A DNA stretch of 38,862 nucleotides from Sphaerochaetaceae bacterium (GTDB lineage Bacteria; Spirochaetota; Spirochaetia; Sphaerochaetales; Sphaerochaetaceae), in contig JAQQAR010000055.1 in the NCBI GenBank assembly GCA_028532765.1, positions 1 to 38,862 on the forward strand, in the 5' to 3' direction. Positions 6,986 to 15,054 of this stretch are shown here, one piece after another. Every line of letters begins with the position of its first letter. Positions within the stretch are counted from its first letter, which is position 1. Under the pieces are notes generated by a model. The model had not been told where the DNA came from, made no database searches, and saw only the letters and a program-made list of their open reading frames with translations. A program made the translations under genes and the position numbers.

Positions 6986-8230
6986 CTATAACCTGTCTCT
7001 TTTCCTCTCCAGACATGCTTGGTAGGACGCTTTCATCGCTGCCTCAAAGGCCTTGTCATTGGGGTAGGAGTAACCAAAGGTTGGCAGCCAGAGCGAAGGA
7101 TCCTCCATGCAGAGGTAGAAGAAGGGAGAACCTTGCTTCCAGGAGGAAGGAAACTGCTCATAGGCAAATGAGAACATCGCTTGCTTGATATCCAATGGAT
7201 AGGAGTATTTCCCAGCCGCTGCAGTGAGGTCCATGTCCAGTACCCTGGTTTGATAGTGGTCAGTTCTGAGCTGTCTCAGTACTGCTTTGGTGAATGTAAG
7301 TGTTCCGAGGGAGAACATCATCAACTCTTCAGGCAGGAACATGGTTGTTACCTGTTCAATGAGCGAACCATACTCCTCCTGCCATCCCTCGAAGTAAACC
7401 ATTGGATGCAGATGGAACCCAATAATCCTTCCCTTGTCCCTTGCCCTCCTTGCCGCATCGAGCCTTCCCCGGAGGGAAGCTGCCAAATGTTCCTCTTTAT
7501 CAATGATCGTTGGAGCATTGAGAGACCAAGTGGAAACAATATTGAGAGGAAGGTCAAGGCTGAGATAGTCACTCCGTTTGCTCTTTGTCTTGAGTTCTAT
7601 GATGAGATTGGGATAACGGGAAGCCAGGATGGAAAGCGCATCAAGGGTCCCATAGTCATTGCCCCATAGGAGGGAATCGCTGCTTTGCCCAGTGCCGATA
7701 TGCCAGGTATCCTTATCAAGATGGAGTTCCTGTAATCGGTTTGAAAGATTTTCCACCACCTTTATTTCATGGCTGTTGTAAAAGGATTGAATCGAGCAGT
7801 AGGAACAACCGAACGCACACTGCTGCACAACATCGAGGGTCTTGAGATTGCAGCAACGGGTTTTCTCTCCCTCTACCGGGCAGGGGCATCTCCCCATCAG
7901 GGTGTCAGAGGAGACAAAAAGACTCTGGAACTTGTCAGGAAGACGCGTATCAGGATTGAAATCCTGGTAGTTGGTTGGTTTCTCCCTTTCCTGCTGCATT
8001 CTCTTTAGATGGTCGGCAACCAAGGCTTTGGCCTGGGCTTTCCCCCGCAGTTTTGCCACCTTCTCTTCATCTATCCACTTCTCTAGCGGCCCCAGTTGCC
8101 ACATGGTAAGGTCACATGCACTTTCAATGAGCTGCCGTTGCTGCTGGAAACTGAAGTGGTACCGTTCATCAAGTTGCATAAGATAGTGTTGTTCCATAGT
8201 GGGAAGGGTTGCAAAGAGGGGATGATTCAT
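6986..8230 (-). CDS. Spore-photoproduct-lyase-family radical SAM protein
   Basis: About 414 aa from the ATG at 8230. The radical SAM motif CAFGCSYC (Cys-x3-Cys-x2-Cys) is at about residues 138-145. The family-typical later blocks IIELKTKSKR, IVSTWSLNAPTI, LRGRLDAARRARDKG and GFHLHPMVYFEGWQEEY follow. SplB-type enzymes reverse UV photoproducts in DNA of spore formers. Relatives occur in non-spore-formers with unproved roles. It is divergent from uvrC, a UV-repair gene, and their promoters overlap, which supports a repair role by inference. Four further cysteines in CPCPVEGEKTRCC, upstream of the SAM motif, are unusual. The exact substrate cannot be stated. Confidence 0.85.
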   Translation of the reverse strand: MNHPLFATLPTMEQHYLMQLDERYHFSFQQQRQLIESACDLTMWQLGPLEKWIDEEKVAKLRGKAQAKALVADHLKRMQQEREKPTNYQDFNPDTRLPDKFQSLFVSSDTLMGRCPCPVEGEKTRCCNLKTLDVVQQCAFGCSYCSIQSFYNSHEIKVVENLSNRLQELHLDKDTWHIGTGQSSDSLLWGNDYGTLDALSILASRYPNLIIELKTKSKRSDYLSLDLPLNIVSTWSLNAPTIIDKEEHLAASLRGRLDAARRARDKGRIIGFHLHPMVYFEGWQEEYGSLIEQVTTMFLPEELMMFSLGTLTFTKAVLRQLRTDHYQTRVLDMDLTAAAGKYSYPLDIKQAMFSFAYEQFPSSWKQGSPFFYLCMEDPSLWLPTFGYSYPNDKAFEAAMKASYQACLERKRDRL

Positions 8231-8237
8231 AGCCCGT

Positions 8238-8283
8238 ATTGTATCGATTGAGCATTGCCAAAACAAGACTGTCTGGATATGCT
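8238..8283. promoter_or_regulatory. Overlapping divergent promoters of the radical SAM gene and uvrC
   Basis: Minus strand: TTGTTT (8261-8266), 17 bp, TACAAT (8238-8243), 7 nt to the radical SAM ATG. Plus strand: TTGCCA (8255-8260), 17 bp, TATGCT (8278-8283), 9 nt to the uvrC ATG. The -35 boxes are adjacent on opposite strands. An inverted repeat TTGAGCAT (8248-8255)/ATGCTCAA (8279-8286) embraces both and could be an operator. Confidence 0.65.
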
Positions 8284-8292
8284 CAAAGGAGG

Positions 8293-10146
8293 ATGAAGAA
8301 GAAGAGAGAGGAAGCGGTACAGTATACCCCAGCCAGTGAGGTGGAAAGCCTTGGAAGTGTAGCAGCAGAACAGGTCAGTCCACAGATGCAGGCACGTGAA
8401 TTTCCCCATGCCAGTGGTGTCTATTTGATGCGTGACGAGAAAGGTTCCATCATCTATGTCGGAAAGGCAAAGGATCTTCGCAAACGGGTAACCAGCTATT
8501 TTCTTGCAAACAGAAGTGCCAAGACGGCAGCCCTTGTAAGGAAGATTGCATCCATTGAGTACATCATAACCGGTAACGAGTATGAGGCATTGGTACTTGA
8601 GAATAATCTTATCAAGAAGTACTCGCCGCACTACAATATCTCCCTCAAGGATGGCAAGAGCTATCCAATGATCAGGATAACCAATGAGAAGTTCCCCAAG
8701 GTCTTCAAGACCAGGCGACTCATTGATGATGGATCCTCTTATTATGGTCCCTATCCTGATGCAGGAAAACTGGACCTCTACCTTGATCTGATCGCAAAAC
8801 TATTTCCTCTGAGAAGATGCTCCACTCCACTGAGAAAGCGGGAGAAACCCTGCTTGTACTACCACATTGGACTCTGTCTGGGCCCTTGTGCTGGGCTGGT
8901 CAGTGAACAGGAGTATGGGAAATCAGTTACGGCGGTGAGGAATCTCCTGGAGGGGAGGACCGATGCACTTCTGGCAACGTTGCAGGAGGATATGATCCAA
9001 GCCTCCAAGGCACTGAATTTTGAGGAAGCAGCAACCAAGCGTGACCAGATAGCCGCCATCAAGACCACTCAGGTAGGACAACAAGTACAAGACTTCGCCA
9101 GTGAGAGCAGGGACTATGCCGCCATCGAAATGCGTGGCCCCCTTTGTACCATCAGCCTGATGCAGATGCGCGATGGTCAGTTGATCGGTCGGGCATTGTA
9201 CCGTGCAGAGACACTTGGAGAGGAGACAGACACCCTATTGAACTTCCTGATACAGTACTATGCAGATGGGCAGAAACTTCCCCAGTTCCTGTATGTCTCG
9301 CATGAGATAGATGTACATTTAATCAGGCGCTACTTCACCGAGCAACTGGGAGGAAGACTGGAAGTAAACCTCCCCATTGACGGGAAACACTACAGAATAC
9401 TCCGCATGGCGAGAGAGAATGCAAGCCGTGATGTGGAAAAGCGGCTGAAGAGCAAGGACAACACCAGGGCACTGGAGGAACTTGCCGAGATCTTGGGTCT
9501 TTCTGCCCCGCCAGCCCTTATCGAGGGGTTTGATATTGCCCAGTTGCATGGCAAGTACACCGTTGCATCCCTGATCTCATTTCGAGACGGCAATCCAGAC
9601 AAACCAAACTACCGCAGGTACAACATAAAAAGCCTTGAGGGGAGGATTGATGACTATGAATCCATCCGCGAGGCAGTAGCCAGACGATACACAAAAATCC
9701 TGAATGAGAATCTGGAACGTCCAGGACTTCTGATCATCGATGGTGGTCAGGGTCAGGTCAATGCTGCCCGGGAGATCCTCGATGCATTGGGGATGGTGGA
9801 TATTCCCATCATCGGGCTTGCCGAACAGTTTGAAACGATTGTATTTGATGATGAAAGAGAGGACCTTCAACTCCCAGAGGACAATGAGGCATTACGGTTG
9901 GTAATCGCTGTACGGGATGAGTGCCACCGGTTTGCCACCAGTGCAAACCAAGCAGCAAGGAGTCGTGAAGCCTCCTTCCGTGTTCTGGAGTCAGTGGAGG
10001 GAATCGGAAGGAAGCGAAGTGAGCGTTTGATGAAACAGTACGGAAGTCTGGAAGCCATCCTAGCAAAGTCAGCTGAGGAGTTGAGCAAGGAGGGGGGAAT
10101 CTCCCTTGTTGTTGCGAAGCGGATACTGAGCCAGCTCTCTCTCTAG
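8293..10146 (+). CDS. uvrC: Excinuclease ABC subunit C
   Basis: About 617 aa, normal for UvrC, which makes the dual incision in nucleotide excision repair with UvrAB. Domains in order: GIY-YIG nuclease (ASGVYLMRDEKGSIIYVGKAKDLRKR), the cysteine-rich CLYYHIGLCLGPCAG stretch, the UVR motif (LNFEEAATKRDQIAAI), the RNase-H-like C-terminal nuclease (LLIIDGGQGQVNAA, RDECHRFATS), and the terminal HhH motif (VEGIGRKRSERLM). The block usually read as DISHxxG is DIAQLHG here. I chose the ATG at 8293; AAAGGAGG abuts it, and a promoter -10 box 9 nt upstream makes an earlier TTG start (8239) unlikely. It overlaps convergent holA by 4 bp at CTAG. Confidence 0.95.
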   Translation: MKKKREEAVQYTPASEVESLGSVAAEQVSPQMQAREFPHASGVYLMRDEKGSIIYVGKAKDLRKRVTSYFLANRSAKTAALVRKIASIEYIITGNEYEALVLENNLIKKYSPHYNISLKDGKSYPMIRITNEKFPKVFKTRRLIDDGSSYYGPYPDAGKLDLYLDLIAKLFPLRRCSTPLRKREKPCLYYHIGLCLGPCAGLVSEQEYGKSVTAVRNLLEGRTDALLATLQEDMIQASKALNFEEAATKRDQIAAIKTTQVGQQVQDFASESRDYAAIEMRGPLCTISLMQMRDGQLIGRALYRAETLGEETDTLLNFLIQYYADGQKLPQFLYVSHEIDVHLIRRYFTEQLGGRLEVNLPIDGKHYRILRMARENASRDVEKRLKSKDNTRALEELAEILGLSAPPALIEGFDIAQLHGKYTVASLISFRDGNPDKPNYRRYNIKSLEGRIDDYESIREAVARRYTKILNENLERPGLLIIDGGQGQVNAAREILDALGMVDIPIIGLAEQFETIVFDDEREDLQLPEDNEALRLVIAVRDECHRFATSANQAARSREASFRVLESVEGIGRKRSERLMKQYGSLEAILAKSAEELSKEGGISLVVAKRILSQLSL

Positions 10147-11177
10147 ATCAAAGAGGCAAAGCTGGCTTTATTGAGGGGTTTTCCCTGACATTTAATGATC
10201 CGGTAGAGCAACCTCTCAAGTACCAAATCTGTGAGCTCGCTGCCGGATTCCTTGACTTCAAGGTCAGCTTCTCCCAGCGCAATGATTATCCTTCTGATGG
10301 ATTCGAGGTCGAATCGCTGCAAGGCATTCCTGTACGTGGTCTTATCCTTGGGTTTCTTGATCGGACTACTCTTTCCCTGTACATGTGCTTGCAAATACGC
10401 TTCACTCTCATTACCGCCCTGGAAGATGAACTCCTGGAGAGAGTAGAGTCTCCTGAACTGCCAGAGCAAGCCATTCACCAAGAGAATGGAGCTTTGGCTG
10501 TCCCCACTGCCAAGAATACTGTGCAGTGATTGCATGCTCTGTTTCAGGTCTCCCCTGGCGATCAAGGGGAAGAGGGTGAATGCATCTTCCTGTCTGCTAT
10601 GATAGATATAGGTCTCGACATCCTCTTCCTCGATGGGGCGACCTCTTTTATCAATCTGCCAAAATATGGCCAGCTGGTTGCAGATAAGACGCAATTCCTG
10701 GGTATTGTCTTCAGTGAGGTCAATGAGGAGATCTATTCCATCGGCCGTGATGGAAATTCCCAACTTCCTGAAGAAATTTCTGATCCAATCAGTCTTCTGG
10801 TTTTCCAGCAGATCATAGAACGTTTGTGTGTTCCTCTTGGGAATTGCCTTCATGATCTTCTGTGAGAGATAAAGCTCACTGGAAATGATGATCAGCGTTG
10901 CTGTTTCCACCGGATGGGCAAGATAGTTTGCAATCGAGTCCACCATGGCCGATCCAAGTTGCTCAGCCTGGCTCAAGATAACCATACGATGATCGCTGAA
11001 CAGACTGTTGTTGTTCAGAGCAGTGAGAATCTCCCCATTTTCGGTCTCGAATGGATAGAATCTGCTAAGCTCTATCTCTCCACCATGGGCTTCTTTAAGT
11101 TTGTCTCGGATATCTTTGAGAACCTGTTCCTTAGCCCCTGTTTCGGGGCCGAGTAGAAGATATGCTCGTTCACTCAT
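10143..11177 (-). CDS. holA: DNA polymerase III delta subunit (clamp loader)
   Basis: About 344 aa from the ATG at 11177, which overlaps the lexA stop (ATGA). An in-frame upstream extension into lexA is rejected. HolA opens the beta clamp within the gamma/tau complex. The N-terminal AAA+-like domain (YLLLGPETGAKEQVLKDI, SLFSDHRMVILSQAEQL, TLIIISSEL) has no true Walker A, as is normal for delta. The middle RLICNQLAIFWQ and C-terminal collar helices (LLVNGLLWQFRRLYSLQEF, ELTDLVLERLLYRI) match the family. It is the last gene of hprK-ptsH-lexA-holA. Confidence 0.93.
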   Translation of the reverse strand: MSERAYLLLGPETGAKEQVLKDIRDKLKEAHGGEIELSRFYPFETENGEILTALNNNSLFSDHRMVILSQAEQLGSAMVDSIANYLAHPVETATLIIISSELYLSQKIMKAIPKRNTQTFYDLLENQKTDWIRNFFRKLGISITADGIDLLIDLTEDNTQELRLICNQLAIFWQIDKRGRPIEEEDVETYIYHSRQEDAFTLFPLIARGDLKQSMQSLHSILGSGDSQSSILLVNGLLWQFRRLYSLQEFIFQGGNESEAYLQAHVQGKSSPIKKPKDKTTYRNALQRFDLESIRRIIIALGEADLEVKESGSELTDLVLERLLYRIIKCQGKPLNKASFASLI

Positions 11178-11794
11178 CGATAGTTCCGGATCAGAAGGTG
11201 CAACTTGCCGTGGATCTTGCAAGAACGTGTGATGATTGGGCCCATGGATGCATTGGCTGGACGAAGTTCTACACTTCCCTTGCCAGGATAGTATCCCTTG
11301 AGTGTAATTCCCGGTTCATCATCCCCTACGGATGCAGCTACTATGTCTCCCCGTTCAGCTACATCACACTTACGGATGATGGCAATATCCCCATCGTATA
11401 TGCCATCCTCAATCATGCTCTCTCCCCTGATTTTCAGGGCAAAGTAGGTGTTTCGTGTCGTTCTCAACATGGTTGCAGGGATGTTGAGGATAAAATCAGT
11501 GTTCTCCTCGCTCATCAAGGGTGCTCCTGCTGCAATGGAGCCAATGACCGGTACCTGGATCAGTTCTTCACGGGGGAAGAACTCTTCACCGATTACTTCA
11601 ATGGAACGTGAGACCCCTCCGGTGGTTTTTATCACCTGCTTGGCCTCAAGTGCTTTCAGATGGTCATGGGCTGCCTTTACTGAGAACTGGAAGTGGTCAG
11701 CAATATCCCGTACGGAAGGAGCGTAGTTGTTCTCCTTGATGTACGAACTGATGAAGGTTGCAATGGCCTTTTGTCGATCGGTAAGTTCGCGCAT
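11174..11794 (-). CDS. lexA: LexA SOS repressor
   Basis: 206 aa, full length. The N-terminal winged helix has TDRQKAIATFISSYIKENNY and PSVRDIADHFQFS. The self-cleavage site Ala89-Gly90 lies in GSIAAGAPL. The Ser/Lys dyad is Ser126 (KIRGESMIEDGI) and Lys166 (GITLKGYYP). LexA represses DNA-damage genes and cleaves itself when RecA filaments form. It is embedded in the hprK-ptsH-lexA-holA operon: ptsH ends 4 nt upstream and supplies GAGGAG as the Shine-Dalgarno site. I see no separate lexA promoter and no recognisable SOS box at the operon promoter, so self-control is not evident. Confidence 0.97.
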   Translation of the reverse strand: MRELTDRQKAIATFISSYIKENNYAPSVRDIADHFQFSVKAAHDHLKALEAKQVIKTTGGVSRSIEVIGEEFFPREELIQVPVIGSIAAGAPLMSEENTDFILNIPATMLRTTRNTYFALKIRGESMIEDGIYDGDIAIIRKCDVAERGDIVAASVGDDEPGITLKGYYPGKGSVELRPANASMGPIITRSCKIHGKLHLLIRNYR

Positions 11795-11797
11795 CTG

Positions 11798-12061
11798 CTA
11801 CTCCTCAAACCTGTTTTCAAACAGATGCTCAATAGCATCTGCCATTTGTTGTTCATCCGGTCCATCACACGTCATCATGATGGAGCTCTGGTGGGTTGCT
11901 CCCAGGGTGATGATCCCCATGATGGATTTACCGTTTATCTTCATTGTATCCTTTTCCAGATACAGCTCACTCTTGTATTGATTGGCCAGCTTGACGATTG
12001 ATGCAGCTGGCCTTGCATGAATGCCGGCTCGGTTATAGACCTTCAATTCTCTGGTTACCAT
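11798..12061 (-). CDS. ptsH: Phosphocarrier protein HPr
   Basis: 87 aa from the ATG at 12061, which overlaps the hprK stop (TGATG). The phosphotransfer histidine His15 (RAGIHARPA) and the regulatory serine Ser46 (INGKSIMGI) are both at the classic positions. HPr can therefore take phosphate from PEP/enzyme I and also be marked by HprK. No enzyme I or sugar-specific EII gene is in the window, so the regulatory role through HprK may be the main one here. That is an inference. Confidence 0.97.
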   Translation of the reverse strand: MVTRELKVYNRAGIHARPAASIVKLANQYKSELYLEKDTMKINGKSIMGIITLGATHQSSIMMTCDGPDEQQMADAIEHLFENRFEE

Positions 12062-13044
12062 CACAGCGTCTCCTCATTGATATAGTACATTTTTCGTGCT
12101 GACTCACTCTCCAGCCACTTGAGAACACTCTGGTCGAACTCCTTGGCTGAATAGTACCCGAGTTTTTTCAGACGCTCGTTTCTGGCAGCAGTCTCGATGA
12201 TGACCGGTATGTTTCGGCCAGGCTTTACTGGAATGATGACCTTGGGAATGGCAATTCCCAGATAGATATCCTCCAGTGTTGCTTCTCCAACCCGGTCATA
12301 GTTCTTTTGTGCATCCCATGGTTCGAGATGGACAGCAAGCTGAACCTGCTTCCTGTCCCTGATTGCTCCAACCCCATAGAGGTTGGCAAGATTGATGATA
12401 CCCAATCCTCTCAGCTCCATGTGGTGGGCGAGGAGGGGATTCTCTCCCATTCCGATAAGGTAATTGTCACTGATATTTCTCAGCTTGACCGTATCGTCAC
12501 TGATCAATCTGTGTCCTCGCTCGATCAACTCAAGAGCTGTTTCACTCTTTCCTACACCGCTTTCTCCAGTGATCAGTACCCCGATACCATACACCTCAAC
12601 AAGAACACCGTGAATGGTTTGGGTGGGGGCAAATACCTCATCAAGAGTCTGGTACAGACGCCTGGAAAAGTCACTGGAAAGGAGATCTGTCTTGAGAATT
12701 GCAGTACCAGTCTCCTCCGCTAGTTCAATGAGCCGAGGGCTTGGGTCACTATTGTCACAAAATACGCAACAGGGAATGTCATAGCTGAAGAGTTTGTTGA
12801 TGCTATCAGTATTTTGCTCACCCTCCAACTTGTCCAGATAGGCTCGCTCTCCCTTTCCGAAGACCTGAATTGAATTATTGCTGAACTCTACGAAAAACCC
12901 GCTGAGAGGGAGTCCAGGCCGACTGATTTTGCTGGTGGTAATTCGCTTGGAGAGCCCAGAGCGTCCAGCTATACAGCTAAGACGTAAGTGATTGTGTTCC
13001 TTTAGGTCCAGGTCCAACAAATCCAAGACAGTAAAATCAGGCAT
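12061..13044 (-). CDS. hprK: HPr kinase/phosphorylase
   Basis: 327 aa from the ATG at 13044, which has GAGGAG 6 nt upstream. An in-frame TTG further up is ignored. HprK phosphorylates and dephosphorylates Ser46 of HPr in response to ATP, fructose-bisphosphate and Pi. The N-terminal domain is present (residues 1-130). Then come TIHGVLVE with the likely catalytic His145, Walker A GESGVGKS (160-167), SDDTVKLR, and the signature MELRGLGIINL (209-219). The C-terminal VKPGRNIPVIIETAARN matches the phosphorylase region. Its substrate gene ptsH follows immediately. Confidence 0.97.
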   Translation of the reverse strand: MPDFTVLDLLDLDLKEHNHLRLSCIAGRSGLSKRITTSKISRPGLPLSGFFVEFSNNSIQVFGKGERAYLDKLEGEQNTDSINKLFSYDIPCCVFCDNSDPSPRLIELAEETGTAILKTDLLSSDFSRRLYQTLDEVFAPTQTIHGVLVEVYGIGVLITGESGVGKSETALELIERGHRLISDDTVKLRNISDNYLIGMGENPLLAHHMELRGLGIINLANLYGVGAIRDRKQVQLAVHLEPWDAQKNYDRVGEATLEDIYLGIAIPKVIIPVKPGRNIPVIIETAARNERLKKLGYYSAKEFDQSVLKWLESESARKMYYINEETL

Positions 13045-13071
13045 GCTCAACTCCTCTCTATATACCGTTTT

Positions 13072-13100
13072 ACTATACAATTGTTGATAGGATTTCGCAA
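13072..13100 (-). promoter_or_regulatory. Promoter of hprK-ptsH-lexA-holA
   Basis: On the minus strand: -35 TTGCGA (13095-13100), 17 bp, -10 TATAGT (13072-13077). This leaves a leader of about 20 nt with a GAGGAG ribosome site before the ATG at 13044. Confidence 0.7.
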
Positions 13101-13220
13101 GGGGGAAAATGGGAGAATAGGTTTTTCTGTAGATGGGGAAAGAGAGAAATAAACGCTTGTGGCAGTGAAATATAGTGCAAGAATTATGGCAGGAGGCTTA
13201 TTCTCAGAGCCAAATGTCCA

Positions 13221-13249
13221 TTGACGATTGACTTTCCAAGCCTTATCCT
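13221..13249 (+). promoter_or_regulatory. Promoter of hpf
   Basis: TTGACG (13221-13226), 17 bp, TATCCT (13244-13249), followed by a short leader containing AGGAGG just before the ATG at 13280. It is a sigma70-type promoter. No -24/-12 sigma54 promoter with correct spacing was found here. Confidence 0.65.
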
Positions 13250-13279
13250 TAGTGTATGACCATAGTCAAAGGAGGGCTT

Positions 13280-13579
13280 ATGAATTTGACAGTCAGAGGC
13301 ATCCGTTATAACCCAAGTGACGCAACGCGTGAATTTTTGGACAAGAAACTCCAGAAACTACAGTTTGCAGAGGGATATATCCATGACCTGGATATTGCCA
13401 TTACCCGTGAACCGGTAGGGCAGGGGTATCATTTGGATGCAAAACTTCACTTTTCTTGGGGTACCGTCAAGATGGTCACGTATGACTGCTACGAACTCTA
13501 TGAAGGTATCGAGCTGATAACCGACAAGATTGAGGCAGTAGCAAGAAAGGAGAAAGGCAAGATTACAGATCATAAGTAA
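13280..13579 (+). CDS. hpf: Ribosome hibernation promoting factor (short HPF/RaiA type)
   Basis: 99 aa from the ATG at 13280, with AGGAGG 4 nt upstream. The earlier in-frame ATG at 13256 lacks a ribosome site. The protein has the S30AE fold signature: MNLTVRGIRYNPSDATREFLDKKL, then an amphipathic beta strand region (DLDIAITREP, YHLDAKLHFSWG) and the helix YEGIELITDKIEAVARK. Short HPF binds the 30S decoding region in stationary phase and helps form inactive 100S ribosomes. It sits next to rpoN as in many bacteria, but on the opposite strand and sharing a terminator. Confidence 0.9.
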   Translation: MNLTVRGIRYNPSDATREFLDKKLQKLQFAEGYIHDLDIAITREPVGQGYHLDAKLHFSWGTVKMVTYDCYELYEGIELITDKIEAVARKEKGKITDHK

Positions 13580-13606
13580 CAAGTTTTAATCTATTGGGAA
13601 TAAGAG

Positions 13607-13628
13607 ATGGGGCGCTTCGGCGCCCCAT
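13607..13628. terminator. Bidirectional UUCG terminator between hpf and rpoN
   Basis: A perfect 9-bp stem ATGGGGCGC/GCGCCCCAT is closed by the very stable TTCG tetraloop (13616-13619). It lies between the convergent ends of hpf and rpoN. T tracts on either side are poor, but the position and stability support a shared terminator. Confidence 0.8.
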
Positions 13629-13650
13629 TCATTACGCTTGGAGGTTGTTG

Positions 13651-15054
13651 TCAGTCATTTCCCCTAATAAATGATGGATCAATATTGAGCTCGTTTCGGT
13701 ATTTTGCAACAGTTCTTCGAGCTACAGATATTCCCCGTTCCTTGAGCAGGTTTGAGATTTTCTGGTCGCTGAGCGCTTTCTTGCCCTCATGTGCTTCCAA
13801 TATCTGCCTGATGATCTCCTTGACAGCCTGCTTGGAATGCTCCGCACCGTCTGCACCGACCGAGCTACTGAACAGTTTCTTTATGGGAATTATGCCCCAG
13901 TCAGTATCGATCCACTTAGCGGTGGATATTCTGCTTACTGTTGTCTCATGTACCCCAATCTCCTGGGCTACCGACTTCTGGGTGAGTGGTTTCAGGTACT
14001 GAGGGCCGAGGAGAAAGAAGTCCCTCTGTTCCCGGAGCAGTACCTGGGCAACCTTGTAAAGCGTCTGGTTGCGTACCTGTATCTGGAAAATCAGTTCATT
14101 GGCACTTTTTATCTGCTGGTTGATATACTGTTGTGCTTTTTTCGCTTCGTCTGCTGCCCCGACTTCTTGGGCAAGTTGCTCAAACTCTGCATTGATCCGT
14201 AGATCGGGGAGCGATGAGTCATTCATTCTGAGTACAAGCTCTCCTTCCTCCTGCTTGATGGAAACATCAGGAATGACATACTGCTCAGGCCCGCTGGAGA
14301 ACCCTTGTCCCGGGAAAGGGGTCAATGTTTTGAGGAAATTCCAGAGGTCTTCCAGTTCATCGATACCCACACCAAGGTTCTTTGCAACTTGGGTTTGTTT
14401 GTTTGCCCGCATCAGTTCCAGATTATCCCTGACCAATTCAGAAAATTGTGCAAGCTCATCCCCCCTCATACCCTTAGCCTCTGCCTGGAGAATGAGAGAC
14501 TCTCGCCAATCCTTTGCACCCACCCCTGTTGGGTCGAACTGTCGGATGATGGTCAGGAGCTTGGGAAGGTGTTCCTGGAAATGTTCAGGGACCAATACCT
14601 CAGGTTCTTCTGTGAAAAATCCATTTGCATCCAGGTTGGTTATCAGGAGTTCTCCAACGACGTACTCTTCCTCATTCAGCGGTTCACAGCCCAATTGGCT
14701 GAGTAAGTGCTCCTGAAGCGTTTCTTCTGAGGAGAGTGCGTTCTCCATGAATTTCTGTCTCCGGTCGCTTGCCTCACTGTCATAGCCGCTTCGGTCGCTG
14801 CCGTAGGAAGATGAGTCAGAGTAACTGTCGTCAATCCCTCTGGACTCTTTCTGTTGTTTTTGCTGGGCAAACCGCTCATAGGAAACCTCCCATGAAGAGG
14901 GTATCTCGAGAGCAGGATTGGATTCAATTTCATTCTTGACTCGTTGTTGCAGCTCAGTAAGAGGGAGTGTCATCAACTCAAAGGACTGAAGCATCTGTGG
15001 GCTTAGCTTGAGTTGTTGTTTTTGGGAGAGTGAAAGCTGTGCTGAAAAATCCAT
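13651..15054 (-). CDS. rpoN: RNA polymerase sigma-54 factor
   Basis: 467 aa from the ATG at 15054, which overlaps the lptB stop (TAATG). Region I is the Gln/Leu-rich activator-response part (LSLSQKQQLKLSPQMLQSF). Region II is acidic and Ser-rich with several SD and SS pairs (about 70-95). Region III has the core-binding domain, the helix-turn-helix (SVAQEIGVHETTVSRISTAKW), and the RpoN box ARRTVAKYR at residues 445-453. Sigma54 needs AAA+ activators. None is encoded here and no convincing -24/-12 promoter was seen in the window. It is the last gene of the lptC-lptA-lptB-rpoN run. Confidence 0.97.
   Translation of the reverse strand: MDFSAQLSLSQKQQLKLSPQMLQSFELMTLPLTELQQRVKNEIESNPALEIPSSWEVSYERFAQQKQQKESRGIDDSYSDSSSYGSDRSGYDSEASDRRQKFMENALSSEETLQEHLLSQLGCEPLNEEEYVVGELLITNLDANGFFTEEPEVLVPEHFQEHLPKLLTIIRQFDPTGVGAKDWRESLILQAEAKGMRGDELAQFSELVRDNLELMRANKQTQVAKNLGVGIDELEDLWNFLKTLTPFPGQGFSSGPEQYVIPDVSIKQEEGELVLRMNDSSLPDLRINAEFEQLAQEVGAADEAKKAQQYINQQIKSANELIFQIQVRNQTLYKVAQVLLREQRDFFLLGPQYLKPLTQKSVAQEIGVHETTVSRISTAKWIDTDWGIIPIKKLFSSSVGADGAEHSKQAVKEIIRQILEAHEGKKALSDQKISNLLKERGISVARRTVAKYRNELNIDPSFIRGND

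Noticed and set aside
8231..8292. SOS box search upstream of uvrC and of hprK-ptsH-lexA
   Set aside because: Neither a GAAC-N4-GTTC nor a CTGT-N8-ACAG type site is present. The TTGAGCAT repeat has far too long a spacer for a LexA site.
13155..13185. Possible sigma54 promoter (TGGCA...TGCAA) upstream of hpf
   Set aside because: The GG and GC elements are about 16 bp apart instead of 12, and a good sigma70-type promoter lies closer to the gene.
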